Part shown: piece after piece, positions 8,328-17,309 of the stretch | Numbering within the stretch: position 1 is the first letter of the stretch | How the letters are laid out: each line of letters begins with the position of its first letter | Assembly (NCBI GenBank): GCA_039821645.1 | Contig: JBCBNU010000008.1 | Location: 3,183-67,182, forward strand | Source of the DNA: CALBPI01 sp039821645 | GTDB lineage: Bacteria > Pseudomonadota > Gammaproteobacteria > Steroidobacterales > Woeseiaceae | DNA length: 64,000 nucleotides | Direction: 5' to 3' | The notes under the pieces: generated by a model | Told to the model about the DNA's origin: nothing | Seen by the model: only the letters and a program-made list of their open reading frames with translations | Database searches by the model: none | Program-made: the position numbers and the translations under genes

Positions 8328-8564
8328 ATGGCTGAGTCCAAACAAGAAAAAATCCAGGCGTTCATCGCGACTCTGAACCCTGCTGCGGCAGACGGTCTCG
8401 ATCCGGACGCCAACCTGCTGCAGGACGAAATCGTTGACAGCGTCGCCATGATGGATGTCATCGTGTGGCTGGAAGAGACTTTCGATATCTCGATCGATCC
8501 TGATGACCTGACGCCGGAGAATTTCGGCACGGTCAACAGCATCGTCGCCTACCTCGACCGCTAG
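8328..8564 (+). CDS. Stand-alone acyl carrier protein
   Basis: A 78-residue acidic acyl carrier protein. Ser38 in IVDSVAMMD is the phosphopantetheine site; the usual DSL is DSV here. The start is ATG at 8328 with CAGGAGC about 6 bases upstream. Longer in-frame codons upstream lie inside the epimerase gene and were rejected. It sits 20 bases after the epimerase-like gene and 6 bases before the acyl ligase, so it is the dedicated carrier of this locus and not the housekeeping AcpP. No ketosynthase is encoded nearby, so the chain is likely loaded whole by the ligase and modified on the carrier. Confidence 0.88.
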   Translation: MAESKQEKIQAFIATLNPAAADGLDPDANLLQDEIVDSVAMMDVIVWLEETFDISIDPDDLTPENFGTVNSIVAYLDR

Positions 8565-8570
8565 AACACC

Positions 8571-10073
8571 ATGCGCCTGGAACAGGCGTTTGCCCGGATT
8601 GCTACCGAACGCGACGAGCACCTCGCGGTGTCCGTCGTGGGTGGTGGTTCGCTCACCTATGGCGAGCTGCATGCGCGCGCGACGCACTACGCCGCTGCAC
8701 TGCAGGCATCGGGCATCGTTGAGGGAGACCGTGTCGGCATCGTCTCACGTCACAACGCGGAGGCGATTGCATTGTTCTGGGGGGTCATGACCGCCGGGGC
8801 CATCGTCGTGTGGATGAACGATGATGCCAAAGGCAAAGACCTGCCTGCGGTGTGTGCGAGCGCCGATCCGAAACTGATCGTGGTTCAGGGCGAGAAGCAG
8901 CAGCGGCTGTTCGCCAACAACGATGAGATGTACGAACGCGTGATGGAGCTCGAAGTGTTGGCCGGTATGGCCGTGCTGCCGCCCGAGCCGATTACCGGTG
9001 ACGAAAACGCGCCTGCGGTCATCGTTTACACCTCGGGTAGTAGCGGTCGGCCAAAAGGCGTGTGTCTTTCGCACAAGAACCTCTACACCGTCGATCGTTC
9101 GGTGATCGAACACATGCCGATCACGCCCGACGACATTTACCTCATGGTGGTGCCGTTGCATTACGTCCACGGCATCATGCAGCTGACCGTGCACCTGCTT
9201 GCCGGCGCAACGCTGCACTTCCACGATAGCTTCCTGTTTCCGGCACAGGTCGTCGATGCACTCGTCAACTTGCGCTGCACCGGTTTCTCCGGCGTCCCGT
9301 TTCACTTCAATGCGCTGATGACGCGCGGCAGCCTGCTTGATCGGGAGCTGCCGGATCTTCGCTGGGTCACGGTGACGGGGGGCAAACTTCCGGCCGATGC
9401 GATCCTCACCATTTCGGATCGCTTCCCGGAACTCGAATTTCATATCGCCTATGGGCAGACCGAGTGCGCACCGCGTGCCACCGCACTCAAGCCCGACCGT
9501 ATTCGGCGCAAACCGGATTCGGTCGGCAGCCCCATCCCGAACGTAAACGTCGAGATCATCGGCAACGACAACACCCCAGTGCCGCAAGGTCAGAAAGGCG
9601 AAGTCGTTGTCTCTGGCGACAACATCATGCTCGGTTATTGGAACGATCCGGAAACCACCGCAGAAGCAATCGACGATCAGGGACGACTGCGCACGGGCGA
9701 CATCGGTTATTTCGATGACGAAGGGGATCTGTTCCTCGTCGGCCGCCGCTCAGCGATGATCAAGTCGGCGGGCGAGCGCATTGTGCCCGAGGAGATCGAA
9801 CGTGTTCTGGATGCGCACCCTGCCGTGATGGAGTCTGTGGTCATCGGTGTCGCCGATGACATGTTAGGCCAACGCGTCGTCGCCCACGTTCGCGTCGAGG
9901 CGCAAGCGAGTCTCGACGATGCGCTCGGCGCTGAACTGCGCACCCATTGCCTGCGCACCATTCCCCTGCCGCGTGCACCGCGAGAGTTCCACCTGTGCCG
10001 GGACTTTCCGCGCAAAGCCAACGGCAAGCCGGACCGCGTTGCGCTCGCCAGCCTCGGAGCCGAAAACGCATGA
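8571..10073 (+). CDS. AMP-forming acyl ligase (acyl-CoA/acyl-ACP synthetase, ANL superfamily)
   Basis: A 500-residue ANL-superfamily ligase that activates a carboxylate with ATP and transfers it to a thiol. Motifs in order: the P-loop VYTSGSSGRPKGV (about 150), AYGQTE (about 300), LRTGDIGYFD with FLVGRRSAMIKSAGERI at the hinge, and PRKANGKPDR with the C-terminal catalytic Lys. Position directly after the ACP gene favours loading of that ACP, as in many natural-product loci. Its stop codon overlaps the start of the UbiD gene (ATGA). The acyl substrate is unknown. Confidence 0.85.
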   Translation: MRLEQAFARIATERDEHLAVSVVGGGSLTYGELHARATHYAAALQASGIVEGDRVGIVSRHNAEAIALFWGVMTAGAIVVWMNDDAKGKDLPAVCASADPKLIVVQGEKQQRLFANNDEMYERVMELEVLAGMAVLPPEPITGDENAPAVIVYTSGSSGRPKGVCLSHKNLYTVDRSVIEHMPITPDDIYLMVVPLHYVHGIMQLTVHLLAGATLHFHDSFLFPAQVVDALVNLRCTGFSGVPFHFNALMTRGSLLDRELPDLRWVTVTGGKLPADAILTISDRFPELEFHIAYGQTECAPRATALKPDRIRRKPDSVGSPIPNVNVEIIGNDNTPVPQGQKGEVVVSGDNIMLGYWNDPETTAEAIDDQGRLRTGDIGYFDDEGDLFLVGRRSAMIKSAGERIVPEEIERVLDAHPAVMESVVIGVADDMLGQRVVAHVRVEAQASLDDALGAELRTHCLRTIPLPRAPREFHLCRDFPRKANGKPDRVALASLGAENA

Positions 10074-11431
10074 CCGATCATTCCACCCGTGATCTTCGCG
10101 AGTTCCTCGAATTCGCTGAGTCCAAGGGCAAGTCCGCGTGGCTACAAATCGACAAACCAATCTCGCCCAAATTTATGACGACCGCGGTGGTCACGGGTCT
10201 TGCGCGCAAGTTGCGCAGCCCGGTGATTCGCTTCAACGACATTGAAGGCAGCGGCCTGCCGACGGTCACCAATATTTGCGCATCGTTGGATCGGGTCGCG
10301 CGCAGTGCCGGTATGACTGCGAATGATCTGAACGAGCGTCTCGTCGGTGCGATGTCGGCGGGTATTAAACCCGTGGTCCTCGGTCGCAAAGACACACCTG
10401 CGCAACAAGTCGTTCGTGACGCCGATGCCTTCAGCCTTCACGAATTGCCAGCGCTCTACTACACCGACACACAGGACGCGCCCTATCTGACATCCGCGCT
10501 TGTCGTCGGTCGTGATCCCGACACTGGCGCACACAACCTCAGCTTCCACCGACTAATGATCGCCGACGATCACACCTGCGCGATCTACATGACACCCGGC
10601 GGACACCTCGATCAGATCTGGCACAAGTACAGTGCCCGTGGCGAACCCACACCGTTAGCAGCGGTCGTTGGCAACCACCCGTTGTGGTGCTACGGCGCGT
10701 TGATCGCCGGTGCGTTGGAACACGAGGACTACGAGGTCGTCAGTGGATTACTCGACGCACCACTCGCGCTCACGCGTTGCTTATCGCACCCCGAGCTTCA
10801 AGTGCCTGCACTGGCCGAGATGATTTTTGAGGGTGTTATCGAACCTGCTGAGACCCTGCAGGAAGGCCCGTTCGGTGAGTTCTTGGGCTACGTTGCTGAC
10901 AAGGCGGCACGACCGGTAGTGCGATTTACCAAGCTGACGCATCGCGAGCAACCGATCTACCAGGACATCGTCGCGGGCCAGACCGAACACGCCACGATGT
11001 CGAGTGTGAGTCTGCGTGCCCGTTTAAATCGCGACTATATGCAGGACGAACCTGCGATCCGCGATTTCTGGTTGCCTGCGCCGATGACCATCTTCCTGTC
11101 AGTGGAGGAACACGCTGAGGACTTCGACGCTCAAGCGTTCATGGAGCAGTTGCTCACTAAAGAGGCGTATCTCAAACAGGCGATCGCGTTCGACGCGGAT
11201 GTCGATCTGCGCAAGCAAGCGAGTGTGCAGATGGCGCTTGCTTGCTTCACACAACCGGGGCGCGATGTGACGATCTATACCGACCAGAACGGTAACGGCG
11301 TGGATCCGTCAGAAACCGACGGGCGCACGTCCAAGATTGCTATCGACGCACGCTCGCGCATCCATGCGGTGCGTAATCTCTTGCCGGAGAGTGTCGAGAC
11401 CGAGTTTGATCTCAACGATTGGATTCGCTGA
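10070..11431 (+). CDS. UbiD-family prenylated-FMN-dependent decarboxylase
   Basis: UbiD-family enzymes reversibly decarboxylate aromatic or alpha,beta-unsaturated acids using prenylated FMN made by UbiX. The catalytic triad known from the family is visible: Arg161 in SFHRLM, and Glu265 and Glu270 in EGPFGEF. Length 453 fits the family. The start ATG at 10070 overlaps the ligase stop, so the pair is coupled. A ubiX gene lies at the other end of the same locus, supporting a dedicated prFMN system. It is more likely a pathway-specific decarboxylase than the ubiquinone enzyme, because no other ubi genes are near. It abuts a converging SDR gene with no intergenic base. Confidence 0.88.
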   Translation: MTDHSTRDLREFLEFAESKGKSAWLQIDKPISPKFMTTAVVTGLARKLRSPVIRFNDIEGSGLPTVTNICASLDRVARSAGMTANDLNERLVGAMSAGIKPVVLGRKDTPAQQVVRDADAFSLHELPALYYTDTQDAPYLTSALVVGRDPDTGAHNLSFHRLMIADDHTCAIYMTPGGHLDQIWHKYSARGEPTPLAAVVGNHPLWCYGALIAGALEHEDYEVVSGLLDAPLALTRCLSHPELQVPALAEMIFEGVIEPAETLQEGPFGEFLGYVADKAARPVVRFTKLTHREQPIYQDIVAGQTEHATMSSVSLRARLNRDYMQDEPAIRDFWLPAPMTIFLSVEEHAEDFDAQAFMEQLLTKEAYLKQAIAFDADVDLRKQASVQMALACFTQPGRDVTIYTDQNGNGVDPSETDGRTSKIAIDARSRIHAVRNLLPESVETEFDLNDWIR

Positions 11432-12208
11432 TCAGTTCGCGGTGCGACCGCCGTCGACGTTCAGGGTCTGCCCGGTAATCGAACGACTCTCGTCCGTCGC
11501 CAGATAATTCACCAATGAGGCAACGTCCTCGGGCGTCACAAGGCGGCCTGTTGGTGTGTCGTCGACCAGGTCCTGCTCGTGTTTTTCAATGCTCACGCCT
11601 TTGATCCTGGCGCGCGCACCTTGGGTCTGCGCAAACAACTTGGTCTTCACGTAGCCCGGTTGCACGGCATTCACGGTGATGCCGAGTGCCGCCACTTCCA
11701 AGGCCAGCGAGCGCACCATGCCGGCGACCCCCGCTTTGGAAGCCGCGTAGATCGCGTTGAAAGGTGCGCCGACCTCGGCAGAAATCGAACCGACGTGGAT
11801 GATGCGCCCGAAGCGTGCACGAATCATCGGGCGCAACGCAGCGCGGGAGATATTGAACGCACCGAGCGTGTTGACGCGCACTACCCGCTCCCAATCCGCA
11901 TCTTTACCGAGCAGCACAGGTGCGATGTAACTCACGCCTGCGCAGTTGACCACCGCGCTCAAGCCACGTTGGTCGGTGGCAACCTGCTTCACCACGTCGC
12001 GGCATTCATCGCCATCATCGATCAGCAGTTTTACTGGATGGAGCGTGCGCTCGGCGTTGGCGAGCGCTTCACACGCCTGCTCTGCCTGCTCGATCGTACG
12101 CCCGGAGATCACCACACGGTGGCCCGCATCAGCCAATCGTTCACAGATCGAAGCCCCAATGTCTCCGGTGCCCCCGACGACCAGCACCGCGCCATCACTC
12201 ATCCCCAT
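11432..12208 (-). CDS. Short-chain dehydrogenase/reductase (FabG-like)
   Basis: A classical SDR of 258 residues that interconverts a ketone and an alcohol with NAD(P)H. The cofactor loop GGTGDIG (residues about 12-18), NCAGVS, the catalytic Ser in HVGSIS and YAASK, and VNAVQPGYVKT are all present; the C-terminus ITGQTLNVDGG is FabG-like. ATG at 12208 has AGGA about 8 bases upstream and overlaps the end of the upstream flavoprotein gene by 10 bases. It is the last gene of a leftward run with the flavoprotein and methyltransferase genes. In the pathway it probably adjusts a keto or hydroxy group on the acyl intermediate. Confidence 0.85.
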   Translation of the reverse strand: MGMSDGAVLVVGGTGDIGASICERLADAGHRVVISGRTIEQAEQACEALANAERTLHPVKLLIDDGDECRDVVKQVATDQRGLSAVVNCAGVSYIAPVLLGKDADWERVVRVNTLGAFNISRAALRPMIRARFGRIIHVGSISAEVGAPFNAIYAASKAGVAGMVRSLALEVAALGITVNAVQPGYVKTKLFAQTQGARARIKGVSIEKHEQDLVDDTPTGRLVTPEDVASLVNYLATDESRSITGQTLNVDGGRTAN

Positions 12209-13920
12209 GGGCTGATCCTGATGTCGTCGGGGTCATCTTCCCAGCCGTTCGCCTCGTTGATCCATTCACGACGCACTTCAAGCTCACCGTTGTTGTGGGT
12301 GGCAAACAGATTGGTCAGCCAGTTCGCATCGTCGCGCTCGGGATAGTCGCTGCGATAGTGCGCACCACGGCTTTCCTTGCGCATGTCCGCCGCTCCGATA
12401 ATCACCTCGGCAACGTCATGCAGATTGCGTTGCTCATAGGCAAGCGCGTAATCGAGCGGTTCGCGAATCGCGAGCTGCTCGTTCAAACGTTGGCGATCTG
12501 CCGCGATGTAGTCGCGTGCCTCGGCAAGCGTCGTTGCATCTTTCTCGACCGTGAGCAGCTTCCACATCGTGTACTGCAACTCACGACGCATCGTGTCGAT
12601 ATCAACCTGACCCTTCGCTTTTTGGAACGTACGCAGCGCATCAAAATGGGCAAGCGCGTCGTCGTCGGAAATACTGACCTGCGGTCTTGAGCCGCACTGC
12701 TCGCCAGCGAACCGCCCGGCACGCCAACCGAACACTTGTGACCCCCCGAGCATCGTGCCGCCCAGACGATCGGCGCCTTGCCAACCACCGGCCTCACCGA
12801 CCGCGTACAAACCCGATACCGTCGACTCGGCGCGCTCATCGATGCGAATGCCACCGTTACTCGAATGGTGATGGATCTGCACCTGAACGAGATCGTTCTT
12901 GATATCGATGCCGTTGTCGATCATGAAGTTCTCAAACAGCTCGTGCTTAAAGCCCCGCGTTGCGTGTGACAGATCGAGGAACACAGCGTTGTTCTCGGTG
13001 CCCCGCCCTGCCAACACCTCGTTCTTGATCGCGCGATCGATATGCAAAGACGCATCCCGGCAGCTCACAGGCCAGTGCGCCGCCTTGAGGTTGCAACCTT
13101 CGATCATCGAATCCGCATCTGGATAGTAGTCCCGCAGGAACGATTTACCGTGCTTGTTGATCAGGCGATAAGGCTCTTCCATTTCGTAGAGCATGACGAT
13201 CGCCTGTTGCGGCCAGGTGGTCGCCAACCCCTGCTGCATGTACTCCATGTTGAACAGATCGGCGCCTGCACGCGCCGCCATCGCGTAACCGTCGCCGGTG
13301 TTGCCCTGCGGGTTGAAGCTGTAGGTGAACAACTGACCAACGCCGCCGGTCGCGATCACGACCGCACCCGCTTCGACGACAAACGGGTCACCATCGTCTG
13401 TCACACCCACCGCGCCGATGCAGCGCCCGTTGTCGACCACCAAATCTGTGAAGTTGGCGTGTTCGAGCACTTGCGTGTTCGTGCCTTCGATCACTGCTTT
13501 TTGCACCGCCACGATCCGGTTGGTCTTCAGATCACTCTTGTGCCCTTCCATCGTCGCAAGCATCTTGCTTTGAAAGCGCATGCCCATCGACTGCAATCGC
13601 TTCACCGCGTCAGACACTTCGTCCACAAAAATCTGGCACAGCGCCGGATCAGCCATGCCCAAACCCGACTGCAGCATATCGGCGTGCACGAGTTCCGGCG
13701 GATTGAAAAAACCACCTTTCGGTCCGACGGTTCGGATCGTCCAGAAATCGCCGATGGGGTTCGAAGTGGCACCGGCGCCGCGCACACCAGGGATACCAAA
13801 TCGCCCTTTGACAGCGAGCATGGTCCGTGCTCCGGCATCGTGTGCCGCGATCGTCGACGCGGTTGCCGCACCGCCACCGCCGATCACCAAAACGTCTGTG
13901 TTGTAGCGCTGCAATTTCAT
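12199..13920 (-). CDS. Fumarate reductase/succinate dehydrogenase-type FAD oxidoreductase
   Basis: A 573-residue flavoprotein of the FrdA/SdhA/NadB family. The FAD-binding fold opens with DVLVIGGGGAATA (residues 9-21). HHHSSNGGIRID and GLYAVGEAGG followed by RLGGTMLGGSQVFGWRAG are the usual FAD and active-site signatures, and the C-terminal helical domain ends the protein. No iron-sulfur or membrane-anchor subunit is encoded nearby, so it is likely a soluble desaturase, reductase or dehydrogenase and not a respiratory complex. ATG at 13920, 2 bases after the methyltransferase stop, was chosen; the frame is open further upstream but lies in the methyltransferase gene. It may introduce or remove a C=C bond next to the carboxylate handled by UbiD. 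Confidence 0.8.
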   Translation of the reverse strand: MKLQRYNTDVLVIGGGGAATASTIAAHDAGARTMLAVKGRFGIPGVRGAGATSNPIGDFWTIRTVGPKGGFFNPPELVHADMLQSGLGMADPALCQIFVDEVSDAVKRLQSMGMRFQSKMLATMEGHKSDLKTNRIVAVQKAVIEGTNTQVLEHANFTDLVVDNGRCIGAVGVTDDGDPFVVEAGAVVIATGGVGQLFTYSFNPQGNTGDGYAMAARAGADLFNMEYMQQGLATTWPQQAIVMLYEMEEPYRLINKHGKSFLRDYYPDADSMIEGCNLKAAHWPVSCRDASLHIDRAIKNEVLAGRGTENNAVFLDLSHATRGFKHELFENFMIDNGIDIKNDLVQVQIHHHSSNGGIRIDERAESTVSGLYAVGEAGGWQGADRLGGTMLGGSQVFGWRAGRFAGEQCGSRPQVSISDDDALAHFDALRTFQKAKGQVDIDTMRRELQYTMWKLLTVEKDATTLAEARDYIAADRQRLNEQLAIREPLDYALAYEQRNLHDVAEVIIGAADMRKESRGAHYRSDYPERDDANWLTNLFATHNNGELEVRREWINEANGWEDDPDDIRISPWG

Positions 13921-13922
13921 AG

Positions 13923-15092
13923 TCACGCTACCGCTGTCACGATGGCTGCGTACTGATCGGGGAAGCTTCCCGAAATCGATTCGATATCCGGCCAGATTTC
14001 GCCTTGCGAGAAGCCCGCCAATTCGAACACCCGCAACCAGTTCTCGGGTGCGAGATAGCAATGCACCGGCCGGTAGTCCTGATTGCGGATCGCAGCGGTA
14101 CGGTGATACACCGAGAGGTTCAGTGACAGCTCGCGCGGCGCCATATCGCGCGGCGTCAGTCGAATCCGCTCCGCAAACAGCACACGGCCGCCGGGCTTCA
14201 GAGTCTCTTTGCACGACTTCAGAAACGCGACAATATCTTTTGCTACGTGCGCAGCATTGACCGCGTAGATCAAATCGAAGTCACCCTGCGGCACCTTTTG
14301 TTCCGACAGTGGATTGTTGAGGTCTGCGAACCGCCAGTCGGTGCTCACGTCCGGGTAGTCGGCGCGGATTTCATGGCGCGTACCCATAATGAACTTCGCG
14401 CTGATGTCGGTGAAGTGATAGTGCTCGACACGATCGAGTTCGTTCTTGGCAGCAAGATGTTTGAACAGATTGCGAATGCCGTTGCCGGTGCCGCCGCCGA
14501 TTTCGAGAATGCGACCTTTCGGCAACAGCATATCGATGGCCTTCGCCCCCATGATACCGTGCACGTTCTGCAATGGGTCGGTGTTAGTCGCGCGGAACCA
14601 GAGCTCCTGAAACTCGGACTCACGACCCGACAGAATCGCGTCGAGAAAATCGGGCTCGTCCTTCAGCGAACGTACCCAATGATCAGCACCGAATTGCAGA
14701 AACTCGAGGGGTGACACGTATTCATCGCCGAGCGCCGCCATATCCTTTTCGATGCCGGCGATATCGCGCGGTGGTGTCGCTACCGCACCCGTGTGCTGGA
14801 AGCTTGGCGTCCCGTCCGACTCGGTGCGGATGACGAAGTCAAAGCGTGCGCTCAACCGATCCAGCATCGCCTCCAGTGTGATGAACGCAGAATCGACATA
14901 GCCCAATGACTCGGTCAGAGCTGCCGGCGTCGTCGGCACCGCCAATTCCGTCGTCAGGTTCAATGAGCGGTAAAGGCCGAGCAGATGAAAATCGAGCGCC
15001 TCCTGCAGCAGCGCCGCCCCCTGGATCATTTCCGGAGTGAAGAGATCCTCAACACACCAACGGGTGAAGTCCTGTCTGAGTTGTTCGGTCAC
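13923..15092 (-). CDS. SAM-dependent methyltransferase
   Basis: A 389-residue class I methyltransferase. An N-terminal helical part of about 180 residues precedes the Rossmann domain with motif I ILEIGGGTGNG, the following acidic YHFTDIS, DFDLIYAVNAAHVAKD and LKPGGRVLFAE. This layout resembles C-methyltransferase domains of polyketide synthases more than small O-methyltransferases, so methylation of an acyl chain on the ACP is plausible but unproven. The start is GTG at 15092 with AAAGGA 8 bases upstream. It is followed after 2 bases by the flavoprotein gene. Confidence 0.82.
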   Translation of the reverse strand: MTEQLRQDFTRWCVEDLFTPEMIQGAALLQEALDFHLLGLYRSLNLTTELAVPTTPAALTESLGYVDSAFITLEAMLDRLSARFDFVIRTESDGTPSFQHTGAVATPPRDIAGIEKDMAALGDEYVSPLEFLQFGADHWVRSLKDEPDFLDAILSGRESEFQELWFRATNTDPLQNVHGIMGAKAIDMLLPKGRILEIGGGTGNGIRNLFKHLAAKNELDRVEHYHFTDISAKFIMGTRHEIRADYPDVSTDWRFADLNNPLSEQKVPQGDFDLIYAVNAAHVAKDIVAFLKSCKETLKPGGRVLFAERIRLTPRDMAPRELSLNLSVYHRTAAIRNQDYRPVHCYLAPENWLRVFELAGFSQGEIWPDIESISGSFPDQYAAIVTAVA

Positions 15093-15134
15093 GATTCGAT
15101 CCTTTTGGTTATTGTTTGGGTTCCCGTGCTGCGA

Positions 15135-15968
15135 TCAGGCGGCCGTTGATCCCATCGCCTGCGCCACTTCGTCGGTCCACGCCGTCACAGCGGAGATCGT
15201 CTCGGGTAGTGCATCAAATTGCACCCCATGCTCACCGGGAACGATGGTATGCGATTTGGGGGTCCCTTTGACGTGACGCCATGCACGCAAATGCTTTTCG
15301 TTGTCGGACAGCCGATCCTGTTCGGCCAACACCATGAGCGTCGGCAAGCGCAGTTTTGCCCAACGCGGGCCGAGCATGCGGTTCATATCAACCAGGCACT
15401 GATTGAAACGCGGTGAAACCTCACACGTTCGAAGTGGATCCGGAATGATGAAGTTCTCATAGGCAGGGCCGCGAGTGAACCGATCGATCGGCACGTGCGG
15501 CTCGTATTGCGCCTCGCCGGAATCCCCAACCACTAAATCGGCACCGCCGATGTCATCTGCCGGAAAAATCGACGGGGCGATCATCAGAAACGACGCAACC
15601 CCTGCGGCATCGCGCGACAACGCATTGAGCGCGTACGTCGCCCCCCAGCAAAACCCGCCGAGGTGGGTGGTCAGTGTGTCGGAGGCATAGTGGTGTCGCA
15701 CCGCATCAACATCGTCGAGCAGCTGCGCGGTCGATGGCGCATCGCCACTCGCCGACGTGCTGAGCCCGGCTCCGCGACGGTCCACCGCAAGCACAGCAAC
15801 ACCTTGCTCCGCCAAGCCCTGGCCTAAAGTCTCGAGCCACCCGGAATGACTGACCACGCCGTGTAGCAAGATAATCTGATGTGCATATGGGCGATTCGGC
15901 ACATAGCGCCGCACCGGCAATGATTCACCATCAGAGGAAATGACAGATTCGAGCAGCTTCTCGGTCAT
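15135..15968 (-). CDS. Alpha/beta hydrolase with apparent cysteine nucleophile
   Basis: An alpha/beta-hydrolase-fold protein of 277 residues. The oxyanion-hole HG is in LLHGVVSH, a DRRGAGLS turn follows, and the nucleophile elbow reads GGFCWGA with Cys107 in place of the usual Ser. The catalytic Asp is probably in LAEQDRLSD and the His in GEHGVQFD. Cys nucleophiles are known in dienelactone hydrolases, but the rest looks lysophospholipase-like. It could release or transacylate the product from the carrier protein. ATG at 15968 was taken because the protein starts naturally there; upstream in-frame codons are possible. It is 42 bases ahead of the methyltransferase gene and shares its direction. 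Confidence 0.78.
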   Translation of the reverse strand: MTEKLLESVISSDGESLPVRRYVPNRPYAHQIILLHGVVSHSGWLETLGQGLAEQGVAVLAVDRRGAGLSTSASGDAPSTAQLLDDVDAVRHHYASDTLTTHLGGFCWGATYALNALSRDAAGVASFLMIAPSIFPADDIGGADLVVGDSGEAQYEPHVPIDRFTRGPAYENFIIPDPLRTCEVSPRFNQCLVDMNRMLGPRWAKLRLPTLMVLAEQDRLSDNEKHLRAWRHVKGTPKSHTIVPGEHGVQFDALPETISAVTAWTDEVAQAMGSTAA

Positions 15969-16079
15969 GCGCTGTAGTCTACCCAAAACCGCGATGGTTC
16001 GATCCCGATGCATCCACTCTCAAGAACGTGACGAAGTTCACATAACTCGAATCACGTGGATCACCTTGGGAGCACCGTC

Positions 16080-17300
16080 ATGTCGGCGCCTATCGATTTC
16101 GCCCAATCGCCTGCATTTGACCTGGCTGACCCGGATTTCCACACCTATGGGGATGTGGACCAGGTATTCCGCGACCTGCGCAGAACAGAGCCCGTCTATT
16201 GGCAGCGGGAAAAAGACGGTCCCGGGTTTTGGTCGATCACCAAGTACGACGACATCGTCGCAGTATCGAAAAATCCCAAGATCTTCAGCTCCGATCTGGA
16301 GCGCGGTGGATTCCACATCGAGGACAGCCGCACCTTCGCCGTGAATACCGGCACCAATATGATCACCAGTGACCCGCCGCAACATAGCGCTTACCGCAAG
16401 GCGGTCGCGCCAGCGTTTGCGCCTACCCGCGTGCGCGAGCTGGCAGCCACCATTCAAAACTCTGTGGCTGAAGTCATGCAGGCATTGGCGTCTCGCAGCA
16501 CTTTCGATTTCGTTGATCTCGTATCGGCACCCGTCGCGATCGATGTCCTCGCACGCTTGCTAGGGGCCAGCAGGAACAAGCAAGACCTGATTCGCTGGTC
16601 CGATGAATTGGTGGGCTATGACGATCCAACGGTGCGCTCTTCGGAAGCGGAAATCACCGAGAGCCTGCGACGCATGTCCATGTTCGCCCTCGGGCTGCGG
16701 TTGAAGTACTCCAAGGCGCCAGAAGACACGATGATCTCGATGCTGGTAAACAGCAAGACGGATGCTGGTAAGCCGATGAACGTCAGCGATTTCATCGCGA
16801 CCTTTATCCTGCTGATCGTCGCGGGTAACGAGACCTCTCGGAATGCGATCTCCGGCGGCATGCTCGCCCTGTTCGAAAACGCGCCGCAAAAGCGATTGCT
16901 CAGCGAGCATCCCGAACTTGCCAATGCCGCCGCCAACGAGATCGTGCGCTGGGTGACACCCGTGATCTACATGCGACGCACCGCGACCGAAGACGTCACG
17001 TTGCGAAACACACGGATCAAAGCGGGCGACAAAGTTGTGCTTTGGTACACCTCGGGTAATAGAGATGAGGATACCTTTGAGCGCCCTTACGAGTTTGATA
17101 TCACCCGCCAGAAAGCAGCGCATCTCGGGTTCGGTAGCGGTACGCACTATTGCGTCGGTTCACGGGTCGCACGGATGCAGATCGGCATCCTGTTTACGTC
17201 GCTGTTGCAGCGCTACCCGAATATTCAACTCGCAGGTGACGTCGAGAAGCTGCGCTCCAACTTCATCAACGGCGTCAAACGGATGCCGGTCAGTGTGTGA
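16080..17300 (+). CDS. Cytochrome P450 monooxygenase
   Basis: A 406-residue soluble bacterial P450 that hydroxylates or otherwise oxidises an organic substrate, needing separate ferredoxin partners not encoded here. The I-helix AGNET (248-252), the K-helix ExxR (Glu287, Arg290), and the heme loop FGSGTHYCVG with the axial Cys358 are intact. The N-terminal part (PVYWQREKDGPGFWSITKYDDI) resembles the CYP125/CYP142-like group that acts on lipidic or terpenoid side chains, a weak hint only. GGGAG precedes ATG at 16080 by 5-6 bases. It is divergent from the hydrolase gene and converges on the GNAT gene with 9 bases between. Confidence 0.88.
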   Translation: MSAPIDFAQSPAFDLADPDFHTYGDVDQVFRDLRRTEPVYWQREKDGPGFWSITKYDDIVAVSKNPKIFSSDLERGGFHIEDSRTFAVNTGTNMITSDPPQHSAYRKAVAPAFAPTRVRELAATIQNSVAEVMQALASRSTFDFVDLVSAPVAIDVLARLLGASRNKQDLIRWSDELVGYDDPTVRSSEAEITESLRRMSMFALGLRLKYSKAPEDTMISMLVNSKTDAGKPMNVSDFIATFILLIVAGNETSRNAISGGMLALFENAPQKRLLSEHPELANAAANEIVRWVTPVIYMRRTATEDVTLRNTRIKAGDKVVLWYTSGNRDEDTFERPYEFDITRQKAAHLGFGSGTHYCVGSRVARMQIGILFTSLLQRYPNIQLAGDVEKLRSNFINGVKRMPVSV

Positions 17301-17309
17301 ATCGGTGGT

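Noticed and set aside
10070..11431. UbiD as part of ubiquinone biosynthesis
   Set aside because: No other ubi biosynthesis gene is close and it is coupled to an ACP-ligase run; the role cannot be ruled out but the pathway-specific reading fits better.
13042..13956. 304-residue open frame on the plus strand opposite the flavoprotein gene
   Set aside because: It is antisense to a well-defined FrdA-type gene and its translation has no recognisable domain; long shadow frames are expected in GC-rich DNA.
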